Source: Caryophanales bacterium
Lineage (GTDB): Bacteria; Bacillota_I; Bacilli_A; RFN20; CAG-826
Direction of reading: 5' to 3'
Length of the DNA: 35,552 nucleotides
Assembly (NCBI GenBank): GCA_016280685.1
Contig: JAEEHE010000019.1
Coordinates: 1-35,552, forward strand
Under the pieces are notes generated by a model. It did not search any database. It was not told the DNA's origin and was given only the letters and a program-made list of their open reading frames with translations. Both the position numbers and the translations under genes were made by a program. Positions 23,823-32,714 of this stretch are shown piece after piece (position 1 is the first letter of the stretch; every line of letters starts with the position of its first letter).

Positions 23823-25614
23823 TCGAAACGGAAAGAAAAAGAACCTTTATTCTAAAAAGGATGCCCAGTTACCCAGTAATTATTGGGAACTATATTTCGA
23901 CACGATTAAACAGAATTGGCGGACCATTCTCTTAATCGGTATCTTTTCTTTATCGTTCTTTATTCCCACGTTAGGTTTCATGTTCGCTTTCGATTATTAC
24001 AAGATGCAAGTAGTGGCTTCTAATATCAGTGAAGAAGAGGCGGATGCTTTAATAGTGACAGCGAGAAATATCTTCTATATCGGTGTGGCACTTGGTATTA
24101 TCTTTGCCTCTATCGGCATCAGTGGTCTTTCTCGTATCAACTTATTAGTGAGTCGAGAAGAAGGATTATTCTTCTTTAAAGATTTCAATAAAGGTGTAAA
24201 ACAAAATATTAAAAATAATATTGTCTTCTTTATCATCTATGCGGTTTTAATTTATGGTTCGATATTAGTGATTAATAATATTAATTCTAAAAACTTCTTT
24301 ATCTACATTCCTTTTGCTTTAGTACAATCGATATTCTTCCCGATGCTATTAGTGAATGTCGAGACTAATGCAATTTATTCTTGGAGTGTGAAAGACGCTT
24401 TTAGAAATAGTATGCTCATCTATATCAAGAATTTCTTCTATGTGATTTTATTCGCGATAGGTTTTACCTCCTTCCTTTTATTAGGTATGATAAAACAGTA
24501 CATATTCTTAAAATATGTTCTCTACGCTTTATTAATATTACTAGTGTATCCCTTTATGATTCTCGCCTTACGAGTGTTGATGAATCGTTCCTTAGATAGG
24601 GATATCAATAAAGAACATTATCCGGAGATTTATAAGATGGGCATTTACGACAAACAAAACGAAGATTATTTAAATAATGTAATTATGAAATACTATAATT
24701 ACGATTCTACTTATCAAGCATTAACGAATGATCCTTATCTCGATATTTATTTCGATCACTTATGCGGAACATATGTTAGAAGAAATGATCAATCTCGTAT
24801 CACCGACCTCAACCCAGATGTCTGGGGTAAAGAAGCAACTATTAATCAGCTCAATTATCTAAGAGGTCTATCTTATCAAAAGAAATTAACTTTCTTAAAG
24901 AAGAGCAATTATTCCGTCTTATGTTTAAAACAAGATAAAAAAGCGAAAGTCGCAATTGTTTTAGCGGGTGGTGGTTATTATAATGTCTGCACCTTACAAG
25001 AAGAAATACCCGTCAGTGTGGAATTATACAAAAAAGGTTTTACCGTTTTCTCTTTCTCTTATCCGGTGAGAGATAAAGCCAAAGAAGGTATAGGAGCGGT
25101 ATCTTCCTTTGTTAAATTGTTATTTAAAAACGAAAACCGTATGAATATCGATATGAGCGATTATATCATCATCGGTTTCTCCGCTTCCGGTCACTTAGTG
25201 GGTGAACTAGGCAGTGATAATCTTGGGTTAAGAGTCCAAGGAATCACTCCTCCTAAATTATTAGGTTTAGCTTATCCTGTTATCTCTATGAGAGAATCGG
25301 TGGAACTCGGTAGCCGTCATAATTTATTAGGGGATAATCCCTCTCAAGAGGAATTAGATAAATATTCTATTGAATTGCATGTCGATGATAATTATCCTGC
25401 GACCTTTATTTGGCAGTGCGATAAGGATAATGTCGTCCCCTTTAAAAATTCTCTTCTGATGGTGGACGCTCTCGAGAAACATCACATCCCTTATCATTTC
25501 GAATCATTCGATAGTTTTTATCATGGTTTAGGCTTATCTATCGGTAACGTCGCTGATGGATGGGTGGACCGATTATATGATTATTATTTGTCATTGACAA
25601 ACACCGATAAATAG
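23809..25614 (+). CDS. YesL-like membrane domain fused to acetylesterase-like alpha/beta hydrolase
   Basis: 601 residues in two parts. Residues about 25-265 contain six membrane segments in a YesL/DUF624-like pattern (WELYFDTIKQNWRTILLIGIF and a late DAFRNSMLIYIKNFFYVILF). Residues about 375-600 are an alpha/beta hydrolase of the BD-FAE/acetyl-xylan-esterase kind. An oxyanion block LAGGGYYNV (about 385-393) is followed by a nucleophile elbow GFSASGH (Ser458), an acidic residue in CDKDNVVP (about 538-540) and His572 in FYHGLG. The elbow normally reads G-x-S-x-G; here the last Gly is Ser. YesL proteins are usually separate, short genes, so the fusion is odd. Removal of acyl groups from imported sugar at the inner membrane face is inferred. 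Confidence 0.82.
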   Translation: MKTYSRNGKKKNLYSKKDAQLPSNYWELYFDTIKQNWRTILLIGIFSLSFFIPTLGFMFAFDYYKMQVVASNISEEEADALIVTARNIFYIGVALGIIFASIGISGLSRINLLVSREEGLFFFKDFNKGVKQNIKNNIVFFIIYAVLIYGSILVINNINSKNFFIYIPFALVQSIFFPMLLVNVETNAIYSWSVKDAFRNSMLIYIKNFFYVILFAIGFTSFLLLGMIKQYIFLKYVLYALLILLVYPFMILALRVLMNRSLDRDINKEHYPEIYKMGIYDKQNEDYLNNVIMKYYNYDSTYQALTNDPYLDIYFDHLCGTYVRRNDQSRITDLNPDVWGKEATINQLNYLRGLSYQKKLTFLKKSNYSVLCLKQDKKAKVAIVLAGGGYYNVCTLQEEIPVSVELYKKGFTVFSFSYPVRDKAKEGIGAVSSFVKLLFKNENRMNIDMSDYIIIGFSASGHLVGELGSDNLGLRVQGITPPKLLGLAYPVISMRESVELGSRHNLLGDNPSQEELDKYSIELHVDDNYPATFIWQCDKDNVVPFKNSLLMVDALEKHHIPYHFESFDSFYHGLGLSIGNVADGWVDRLYDYYLSLTNTDK

Positions 25615-25628
25615 AAAGAGGTATATCT

Positions 25629-27149
25629 ATGTCTACATTATCTTTAAGAAACATTAACAAGGTTTATTCCAACAATGTTCAAGCGGTCTTTGATTTTAAT
25701 TTAGATATCGCTGATAAGGAATTCATCGTTTTAGTCGGTCCTTCCGGATGTGGTAAATCCACAACTTTAAGAATGATCGCGGGTTTAGAAGATATCTCTT
25801 CTGGGGAATTATATATTGGTGGTAATTATGTCAATTCCGTAGTGCCGAAAGACCGCGATATCGCGATGGTCTTCCAAAACTACGCTTTATACCCACATAT
25901 GACCGTCTATGGAAATATGTCTTTCGCTTTGAAATTAAGAAAGATACCCTGTCCGATTTATGTGAATTCCGAAGATGCCGCCCCATATTATGAGAAGATC
26001 AAAGTTTTAAGAAACGAAATTAAGAAAATTGACCGCTACTTCAAGAAGCATCAAGATGATTATTCTCGCCTCCCGGAAAGAGAAGAATTATATCATCAGA
26101 TTTATGGTTTGTTAGATGAAGCCCAAAAGGTTTTAAAACCGGTGATTGGCATCGATGAATATCAGATTAAACACAATACTTTAATGAGAGATATTCTTTT
26201 AGATGAAATCAAAAAGATTGAACACAAATTAGCTAATCCCAAATTAGCGGAAATTCAACAAAAGGTTCTCAGAGAATCATTAGAACAAAAGAATAAACAA
26301 GTAACCTTTTTTGAGGAGAAGATTGAATATTATAAAAATAATGAAGTCCCTCTCTATAAAATGCGTAGATTAACGAAAGAAGAAATAGATATTGAAGTCA
26401 ATAAAGCCGCAGAAAGCATAGATTTAATTAAATATTTATATCGTAAACCCTCGGCTTTAAGTGGTGGTCAAAGACAACGTGTCGCCTTAGGAAGAGCGAT
26501 TGTCCGTAAGCCAAAAGTCTTCTTGATGGATGAACCATTATCAAACTTAGATGCCAAACTAAGAGTTCAAACTAGAAGCGAGATTTCTAAGATTCACGAA
26601 AGAGTGGGTGCGACCACAGTTTATGTCACCCATGATCAAACCGAAGCTATGACGATGGCGGATCGTATCGTCATCATGAAAGATGGTTATATTCAACAAG
26701 TGGGAACACCTTTAGAAATCTATAATAATCCGATGAATAAATTCGTCGCTGGATTTATCGGTTCCCCTTCGATGAACTTCTTATTAGGCAAATACGAGAA
26801 AGGTGTCTTCTCCATCGGAGAAAGAAAGATTACGTTAGGTAAGAGTGATAAAGAATTGTTAAAAGATTACGAGGGTAAAGAACTATATCTCGGTGTGAGA
26901 CCAGAAGCCATCTATTTTGAAAAAGAATCAATGAACACTAATCCGAGTAAAGAAGTGTGGTCCAGTGAATGTGACTATGTGGAATTACTAGGATATGAAT
27001 TAGTGATTTACACTTATATCGATGAGCAAAATCGCATCTTAAAAACTCCGGTTACTCAAGAGGTCAAATCTCATAATGAGATCAGATTCCAATTTAATCT
27101 CGATAAACTCTATTTCTTTGATAAGGAGACGGAGAAGAGAATTAAATAG
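25629..27149 (+). CDS. MsmX/UgpC-type sugar ABC ATPase with 140-residue insertion
   Basis: 506 residues; normal family members have about 365. Walker A is GPSGCGKSTT (about 37-46), the Q-loop is VFQNYALYPHMTV, and the signature is LSGGQRQRVALGRAIVRKP (about 278-296). Walker B is VFLMDEPLSNLD, the H-loop is VTHDQTEAMTMADR, and the OB-fold end includes GVRPEAIYF. Between about residue 108 (after LKLRKIP) and 247 (before LTKEEIDIEVNKA) lies an extra Lys/Glu-rich, probably coiled-coil segment. The site is the helical domain that meets the permease. Mycoplasma MsmX-type ATPases are also enlarged here, which supports a Mollicutes-like origin. It ends the operon and should energise the 14069/15018 permeases, perhaps others too. 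Confidence 0.93.
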   Translation: MSTLSLRNINKVYSNNVQAVFDFNLDIADKEFIVLVGPSGCGKSTTLRMIAGLEDISSGELYIGGNYVNSVVPKDRDIAMVFQNYALYPHMTVYGNMSFALKLRKIPCPIYVNSEDAAPYYEKIKVLRNEIKKIDRYFKKHQDDYSRLPEREELYHQIYGLLDEAQKVLKPVIGIDEYQIKHNTLMRDILLDEIKKIEHKLANPKLAEIQQKVLRESLEQKNKQVTFFEEKIEYYKNNEVPLYKMRRLTKEEIDIEVNKAAESIDLIKYLYRKPSALSGGQRQRVALGRAIVRKPKVFLMDEPLSNLDAKLRVQTRSEISKIHERVGATTVYVTHDQTEAMTMADRIVIMKDGYIQQVGTPLEIYNNPMNKFVAGFIGSPSMNFLLGKYEKGVFSIGERKITLGKSDKELLKDYEGKELYLGVRPEAIYFEKESMNTNPSKEVWSSECDYVELLGYELVIYTYIDEQNRILKTPVTQEVKSHNEIRFQFNLDKLYFFDKETEKRIK

Positions 27150-27156
27150 TGTTAAT

Positions 27157-27179
27157 AGGAACTTATAAAAGTTCCTTTT
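27157..27179 (+). terminator. Intrinsic terminator of the ten-gene operon
   Basis: AGGAACTT-ATAA-AAGTTCCT followed by TTTAATTT. Confidence 0.85.
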
Positions 27180-27219
27180 AATTTATATCATTTTTTGACA
27201 TAATAATTTTAGTAACATT

Positions 27220-27227
27220 CCTCGAGG
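27220..27227. promoter_or_regulatory. CCTCGAGG palindrome before the ROK gene
   Basis: Shares the CTCGAG centre with the 18-base palindrome at 14007-14024. Its second half is also the ribosome site (GAGG), so chance is possible. A TTGACA lies at 27195-27200, but no -10 box is seen at the right distance. Confidence 0.3.
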
Positions 27228-27234
27228 TTAGAAA

Positions 27235-28353
27235 ATGATTAATTACATTGAAAACCACACCGATTCACAAAATAGTTTTCGTAATATTTTTGCTTTTATT
27301 ATCAAGCATGGAAAAACGACGAGAAGAGAGATTCAAAAGCAAACTAAATATTCTTGGAGTAGTGTTTCTTCTGTTGTTTCTGTCTTACTAAATAAAGGAC
27401 AAGTTATTGAAACTGAATCCATCGTTAATGGAGTGGGTCGAGGAACTTCGTATATCATCCCTAATGGCAACAAATATGTCTCTTTAGGTGTCGATATTAA
27501 TTCCTCGGTTTTTTCTCTATCGGTCATCGGTATTGATGGATCGATTAAATACGAGAATAAATATCTCTTTAATGGTGATACGGAAAAAGAAGTTCTTAAT
27601 TTATTATTTCAAGTCATCGATCAAGGAATAGCCTTTATCGGTGATAAATACACTTTAGTGTCCATCGGTATCTCTTGTCAGGGCACGGTTGATTTAAACC
27701 ACGAGATATTTAAGAGATTTATCTTCACTAAGGATATGATTGATTGTCCATTAAAGAAGATTATCGAAGAGAAATATAAAGTATTTACCTATTTAGAACA
27801 CGATACGAACTGCTTATTAGAAGCTTATCGTTCCACATGCGATAATAGTGAATCATCCATCTGCGTCGCTCGTGTGGTTTCCGGTATCGGTTTTGCGATA
27901 TGTGTCAACGGACAACCATTAGAAGAATTTGGACCGATTGACTTCGGCCATATGATCGTCCAACCAAAAGATGGAAGATTATGCACTTGTGGTCGTAGGG
28001 GTTGTTTAGAAGCTTATTCCTCATCATGTGGCATCATTAGACGAGCTGGTGTGAGCGATTTTTCTATCATTAAAGAAAATAGAGAAAAATATCGCGATAT
28101 CCTCGATGAAGCGGGATTTAATCTCGGTGTGGCTTTCGCGAATATGTCTCATATCTTCGAACTAAAAGATATCATCATTACCGGTGATGTCATCGGTAAT
28201 GATGAGAAGATGATTCAGAAGATTATCGAAGCGAACGAACAATATTGTGTTGAGAACAAGCCGAACATCGTTTATATCGATGATTTATCCCCCTCTTTCG
28301 GCGCGGCTAAGTTGTCTTTTAAAGAAAAAATTAATAACACAGGAACTTTATAA
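27235..28353 (+). CDS. ROK-family transcriptional regulator
   Basis: 372 residues. The N-terminal winged helix (about 12-80) reads FAFIIKHGKTTRREIQKQTKYSWSSVSSVVSVLLNKGQVIE. The ROK sugar-kinase-like domain follows (about 80-370). The zinc site is GHMIVQPKDGRLCTCGRRGCLEAYSS (CxCGxxGCxE, about 241-262), and an ATPase-fold end (FELKDIIITGDV) is present. Members such as NagC, XylR and Mlc repress sugar genes and release DNA when they bind a sugar. Its place between the transport operon and the lipoprotein/galactosidase genes makes it the likely local regulator. The 18-base palindrome before the operon is a candidate binding site. Confidence 0.9.
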   Translation: MINYIENHTDSQNSFRNIFAFIIKHGKTTRREIQKQTKYSWSSVSSVVSVLLNKGQVIETESIVNGVGRGTSYIIPNGNKYVSLGVDINSSVFSLSVIGIDGSIKYENKYLFNGDTEKEVLNLLFQVIDQGIAFIGDKYTLVSIGISCQGTVDLNHEIFKRFIFTKDMIDCPLKKIIEEKYKVFTYLEHDTNCLLEAYRSTCDNSESSICVARVVSGIGFAICVNGQPLEEFGPIDFGHMIVQPKDGRLCTCGRRGCLEAYSSSCGIIRRAGVSDFSIIKENREKYRDILDEAGFNLGVAFANMSHIFELKDIIITGDVIGNDEKMIQKIIEANEQYCVENKPNIVYIDDLSPSFGAAKLSFKEKINNTGTL

Positions 28354-28395
28354 ACTAATAATTCTATTACTAGAATTATATCAATCCTCCCTAAG

Positions 28396-28438
28396 AACAA
28401 TTCATTGAATTGTTAGATAAATACGCGAAAGTTAGAAT
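28396..28438 (+). promoter_or_regulatory. Promoter of the 28456 lipoprotein overlapped by a 19-base palindrome
   Basis: -35 TTGTTA (28410-28415), 17-base spacer, -10 TAGAAT (28433-28438). The palindrome AACAATTCATTGAATTGTT (28396-28414) covers the -35 box, a classic repressor position. A second inverted repeat, AATTCTA/TAGAATT, lies just upstream at about 28361-28378. Confidence 0.55.
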
Positions 28439-28455
28439 AAAGAAAGGTGAGCAAC

Positions 28456-31032
28456 ATGAAAAAAAGAAATCTTATTTATTTGTTAACTGCTTTGTTATCT
28501 TTAACCATTTTAACTGGTTGTGAAAATTCTCAAGAACCGGAATCATCTTCTTCTTTTCCTGATATCTCTATCAGTGAGAGTGAAACGGAACCGGTCGATG
28601 TCGATAGATTAGAAGCGGAAAAGGTCATCGTGATGATCGACGCTTTAGATTCCGATTCCTCGGAAGAAGAAATCCTCGCTGTCTATGAAGCTTATAATAA
28701 TTTGACCCCTCGTCAAAAAGGTTTTGTCACAAATTATGAAAAATTAGAGGGTTTTATCGCGGAAATTCAAATTTTAAAACTTGTTAGACAAGTGAGAGAT
28801 ATGATCGATTCTTTAGATGAAGAAGACCCCGATGAAGAAGCGGTGCAAGCCGCTAGAGAAGCTTATAACTATATCGGTGAACAATATGGTGCTTCTTATC
28901 AAACGAAAGTCGGCGCGGATAAAGTCGCTAAACTCGAGAGATGTGAAGCGAAGATTTGTAATAAAATTGTCGGACCTCTTATCACCTTAGTTAATTCATT
29001 AAATCCCAGCGTTTCTAAAGAAGCTAGTCAAATCAGATTATTAGTGGAAAGAATTGAAGATTTCTTAGAACCTCTGTCTGAAACAACAATTACTAATATC
29101 CCTAATTATCAAGAGTACTCCACAAAAAGAGATTTAGTTAAGAAGAGGTATTATATCGCTGCTGGTGATTATATCACCACAACACATAATACTGGCGAGA
29201 AATTATTCACTAATATCGAGAGAATTAATAATGATACTTACGGCTATGTCTATGAAGAAGATTTAACCGGTTTAAATCTCCATGGTAATGGTAATGTACA
29301 AGTCGGTGCGAAAGCAGATTTCTCCATGTATCAAACTATCGCCTTCTTCGCTTGTTACCCTTTTGGAGATTTAGATATCCAATTTATCAATGATGAAAGA
29401 ACTGTCGCCGCTAGTGAGCCTAACACAGCGAATGAATATGTTTATATGGAAATCCCCACGAAGAACTTAGGTGATGTACATGGGGTGGAATATTCTCATA
29501 TTGGCGCTTTTTTCTCCGATTTAAGTATCGCTTGTCGTGATGGTTATTATTTCTCAGCGATTATCGGCATCACTATCGATGAAGAAGAAGCACAAGCGGC
29601 AGTTGATCACGTGGAAGAATTAATCGCTGCTTTAGATGAAGAACATCCGAATGCGGAGGCTATTCAAGCTGCTAGAGCGGCTTATAATTCTTTAAAAGAA
29701 GATTACTCTTTAGAGTGGCAACAAAAAGTGGGAGAGGAATATCTCGAGAAATTACAGAGATTAGAAAACCTCCTTTCCACAATACTTATCAATGACTATA
29801 TTTTAAAAGCCAATTCCTTAGATTTAAGTAACGATATGGCCAAAGGCCAATTCGCCTTATTGATGAATCGTATCGATAATATCTATAATTCTTTAACTGA
29901 TACTCAAAAAGAATTAGTGAATAACTACGATGCTTATTTAGAAAAGAGACAAGTCGTCAATAGAAATATCGGTATTCTCTATGACCGCGATATTGTTTAT
30001 TGGAGTGGCACAAGTGATGCGACCGCTTTAAGAAAAGATGATGAGGATTACGGTCTTATCTATGACTTAAATCTCTCCAGTCCGAGACAACCGAGTAACC
30101 CCGGATCAATCGCTTTGAATTTCGCTAATCAAGGCGAGGATTGGTCCAGTCATATTAAGATGGCTTTCTATGCCCAATACGATGTCCCTAATACGGAAAA
30201 TGAATGGTTTATCGTCAATGGCAATTGGGATACTCTCCTCAATCCGAAGAGAACTCTAGTGGATGAGACCAAGAATATTTATTTCTATGAATTTGATTTG
30301 AGTTCTGTCACTGAACCATTTACCAAAAACTGTTATATCCAAATGTATTTCAGTGAAGTGACATCACAAGTGACCTTTAGCGAATTCATCTATTACGATA
30401 ATGATGTTTTGGAATTAAATAATCTAATTAGCAAAGCTAATGCGATTACTTTATCCAATAATCAAGAGATTACGAGATTTGTTTTATTTAGCGAGAAAAT
30501 CGATAAGATTTATAGCGAACTTAAAGCGAGCGATAGAAATAGAGTGGAAGGCTATGATGCTTATCTAACGAAAAAGAGTGGTGCGAATGCTTCCATATTA
30601 TTTAATGGAAATATTACTACTTCTAATAATGGCGATTGGCCATCATTAGAACCACAAGATGATGAAAATTATTGTTCCTTAAGAACATTTGATTACGGTG
30701 TTGATAAAACCGGCACAGTGAACGCTTTCTTTGAATGTCGTAATACAAGTTGGGCAAATCATAAAAAGATGTCTTTCTTCTGTAAAATTGATAATCCGAC
30801 CACCGATCGTGTCTGGTTAATTTTAGAAGAAGGATGGGCGACAACCATCGCGGTTGATCCTATCCTCGTCAGTGGCACAACTTCTACCTATTATTGTGAA
30901 TTTAATTTACAGACAGTCGACTCTAGTAAATTATCTAATTTAGGCATTAATCCCGAAGTGTGGATTTATCTATCCGAAGGTTGCACAACAAAGACTATCT
31001 CTATCACCAGCGTTGTCGCATTAGATGCTTAA
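28456..31032 (+). CDS. Modular cell-surface lipoprotein with repeated helical and jelly-roll units
   Basis: 858 residues from the ATG at 28456, chosen because AAGGTGA lies just upstream and the lipoprotein signal is clean (LTILTGC, Cys22). An acidic Ser/Glu linker follows. Two helical repeats of the type AxxVxxxIxALDxExxxxEAIQAARxAYNxL lie at about 50-105 and 105-175, and again at about 378-440. Then a longer repeat occurs at least twice: ILKANSLDLSNDMAKGQFALLMNRIDNIYNSL (about 450-510) and LISKANAITLSNNQEITRFVLFSEKIDKIYSEL (about 655-710). Each is followed by a beta-rich domain (SSHIKMAFYAQYDVPNTENEWF and WANHKKMSFFCKIDNPTTDRVWL). A related helix-plus-beta unit occurs in the 20057 protein. 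It is probably a long glycan-binding stalk. Confidence 0.82.
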   Translation: MKKRNLIYLLTALLSLTILTGCENSQEPESSSSFPDISISESETEPVDVDRLEAEKVIVMIDALDSDSSEEEILAVYEAYNNLTPRQKGFVTNYEKLEGFIAEIQILKLVRQVRDMIDSLDEEDPDEEAVQAAREAYNYIGEQYGASYQTKVGADKVAKLERCEAKICNKIVGPLITLVNSLNPSVSKEASQIRLLVERIEDFLEPLSETTITNIPNYQEYSTKRDLVKKRYYIAAGDYITTTHNTGEKLFTNIERINNDTYGYVYEEDLTGLNLHGNGNVQVGAKADFSMYQTIAFFACYPFGDLDIQFINDERTVAASEPNTANEYVYMEIPTKNLGDVHGVEYSHIGAFFSDLSIACRDGYYFSAIIGITIDEEEAQAAVDHVEELIAALDEEHPNAEAIQAARAAYNSLKEDYSLEWQQKVGEEYLEKLQRLENLLSTILINDYILKANSLDLSNDMAKGQFALLMNRIDNIYNSLTDTQKELVNNYDAYLEKRQVVNRNIGILYDRDIVYWSGTSDATALRKDDEDYGLIYDLNLSSPRQPSNPGSIALNFANQGEDWSSHIKMAFYAQYDVPNTENEWFIVNGNWDTLLNPKRTLVDETKNIYFYEFDLSSVTEPFTKNCYIQMYFSEVTSQVTFSEFIYYDNDVLELNNLISKANAITLSNNQEITRFVLFSEKIDKIYSELKASDRNRVEGYDAYLTKKSGANASILFNGNITTSNNGDWPSLEPQDDENYCSLRTFDYGVDKTGTVNAFFECRNTSWANHKKMSFFCKIDNPTTDRVWLILEEGWATTIAVDPILVSGTTSTYYCEFNLQTVDSSKLSNLGINPEVWIYLSEGCTTKTISITSVVALDA

Positions 31033-31050
31033 TTATTTATTAATAAATAA
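31033..31050. repeat. 18-base AT-only palindrome between lipoprotein and galactosidase genes
   Basis: TTATTTATTAATAAATAA begins right after the stop codon of the 28456 gene and ends 6 bases before the next ATG. It could be an operator or simply AT-rich spacer. Confidence 0.35.
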
Positions 31051-31056
31051 GATATT

Positions 31057-32610
31057 ATGAATTTAATAGATTTTAATAGACCAAAGAAGTGTCAAATCGC
31101 TATCGATGATCAAGAACTTGTCTCCGTGGGTTTTTCCTCACAAAAAGGCTCTTTTGATGATGTCCAATTAGAATTTATTAAATCGGAATTCGGCTATGAT
31201 TTATTAGTGAAAAGTGAGAGAAAGAAAATCTCTCACATTTACTTAACTTATGATTTATTAATAGGTGAGGAAGAAAGATCATTTGGTGATTCTTTTGAAA
31301 GAACATATGGTGATGTGACATGGACAAAACCTAGTTCTCATCTTCTCTATTATTGGTATTTCTTCATTAAAAATACGAAGCAAAAACAAGTGAATGGATA
31401 TGGTGTCAAAGTTCAACCTCATTCCATCGTTTCTTTTCGATTAAAAAACAATCAATTGATCGTCGATGTGAATACGCAGTCTGGTGGTTGTGGTGTTAAT
31501 TTAAAAGGACGTCTTTTAATCGCGGCCACATTTATCCAGGAATCATATCAATATGATGTCTTAGAAACCGCTTTAAAAAGATTCACTAAGAAACTAATGG
31601 GTGATATTAAACCGAGACCTGTTCCTCAACCTGTTTATGGATTTAATAACTGGTATTACGCCTATGGCGTTTCTTCTTATGAACTAGTGATGGAAGATAC
31701 AAAATTACTCGCAGAAGTCACCAAGGGATTAAAGAATAGACCATTTATGGTAATTGATGATGGCTGGTCAATTGAATCAGCGTCAGGACCATGGGTCACT
31801 AATGACCGCTTTAAAGATATGTCGTTATTAGTGAAAGAGATGAAGAAATATGATGTTCGTCCTGGTTTATGGTTTAGACCTTTAATGGATAAAAGCGAAG
31901 AATTAAAAGAACATCGTCACCCTTTAGAAAAAGATTGGTATGATTTATCTTCTAAAGAAGTATTAGATAAAGTCACAAAAGATGTAAAGATGTTTGTGAA
32001 CTGGGGATTTGAATTAATTAAATTCGATTATATGACCTATGATACTTTCCATTATTATGGTTTTAATATGCCCGAGGAGATATGCCCACAAGGATGGCAT
32101 TATGAAGATGATAGTCTCACTAATGCGGAATTAACTTTAAGACTTTATCAAACTATTAGAGATGCCGCACCTAACGCTATATTAATCGGTTGTAATGCAA
32201 TTGGACATCTATGTGCAGGTATTGTGGAACTCAATCGTATCGGTGATGATACCTCAGGTAGGGAATGGGATAGAACTTTGAAGATGGGTGTCAATACCTT
32301 AGCTTATCGTTTAATTCAGAATCATAACTTCTATGTTGTCGACGCTGACTGCGTTGGTATTACGGGACTAATTGACTGGAAGCAAAATCATCAATGGCTC
32401 GATTTATTAGCGTATAGTGGTTCACCTTTATTCATCTCTTGCGATCCTCGTATAGTTAGCGAAGAAATCAAAAAAGATATGCAAAAAGCCTTTAAAATTA
32501 ACGAAAAACAAGAAAATTACTGCTATCCGATAGATGTTGATGATAATTTCACTCCCCATCAGTGGTGCGTCGATGGAAAGCTAAAAGAGTTTGATTGGCA
32601 CTTGAAATAA
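31057..32610 (+). CDS. GH36-type alpha-galactosidase-like glycoside hydrolase
   Basis: 517 residues, no signal peptide, so cytoplasmic. The N-terminal third is a beta-domain. The TIM barrel starts at about 193 with VYGFNNWYYAYG, then RPFMVIDDGWS (about 228-238) and RPGLWFRPL. The likely nucleophile is Asp324 in LIKFDYMTYD, and the acid/base Asp397 or Asp398 in NRIGDDTSGREW. This is the GH27/GH36 (clan GH-D) arrangement. It is shorter than classical bacterial GH36 enzymes (about 700 residues), as in the smaller subgroups. It should release terminal alpha-galactose, or a related sugar, from the imported oligosaccharide. A terminator follows. Confidence 0.87.
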   Translation: MNLIDFNRPKKCQIAIDDQELVSVGFSSQKGSFDDVQLEFIKSEFGYDLLVKSERKKISHIYLTYDLLIGEEERSFGDSFERTYGDVTWTKPSSHLLYYWYFFIKNTKQKQVNGYGVKVQPHSIVSFRLKNNQLIVDVNTQSGGCGVNLKGRLLIAATFIQESYQYDVLETALKRFTKKLMGDIKPRPVPQPVYGFNNWYYAYGVSSYELVMEDTKLLAEVTKGLKNRPFMVIDDGWSIESASGPWVTNDRFKDMSLLVKEMKKYDVRPGLWFRPLMDKSEELKEHRHPLEKDWYDLSSKEVLDKVTKDVKMFVNWGFELIKFDYMTYDTFHYYGFNMPEEICPQGWHYEDDSLTNAELTLRLYQTIRDAAPNAILIGCNAIGHLCAGIVELNRIGDDTSGREWDRTLKMGVNTLAYRLIQNHNFYVVDADCVGITGLIDWKQNHQWLDLLAYSGSPLFISCDPRIVSEEIKKDMQKAFKINEKQENYCYPIDVDDNFTPHQWCVDGKLKEFDWHLK

Positions 32611-32611
32611 T

Positions 32612-32636
32612 GACTACCTTGATGGTGGTCTTTTTT
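32612..32636 (+). terminator. Intrinsic terminator after the GH36-like gene
   Basis: GACTACC-TTGAT-GGTGGTC followed by six T residues. Confidence 0.85.
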
Positions 32637-32661
32637 CTCAATTGTTTCATATATGTGTCAA

Positions 32662-32684
32662 AAAATTGGTTATTAATCAATTTT
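32662..32684. repeat. 23-base near-perfect palindrome
   Basis: AAAATTG (32662-32668) and CAATTTT (32678-32684) flank a nearly symmetric centre, with one mismatched pair. It sits just upstream of the promoter of the lipid gene cluster and may be an operator. Confidence 0.4.
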
Positions 32685-32696
32685 ATTTTTGATATG

Positions 32697-32705
32697 TGAT
32701 ATAAT
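32697..32705 (+). promoter_or_regulatory. Extended -10 promoter of the lipid cluster
   Basis: TGATATAAT is an extended -10 element. The predicted start is at about 32712, only about 3 bases before the ATG, so the mRNA may be nearly leaderless. Confidence 0.55.
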
Positions 32706-32714
32706 TGTCGTGCT

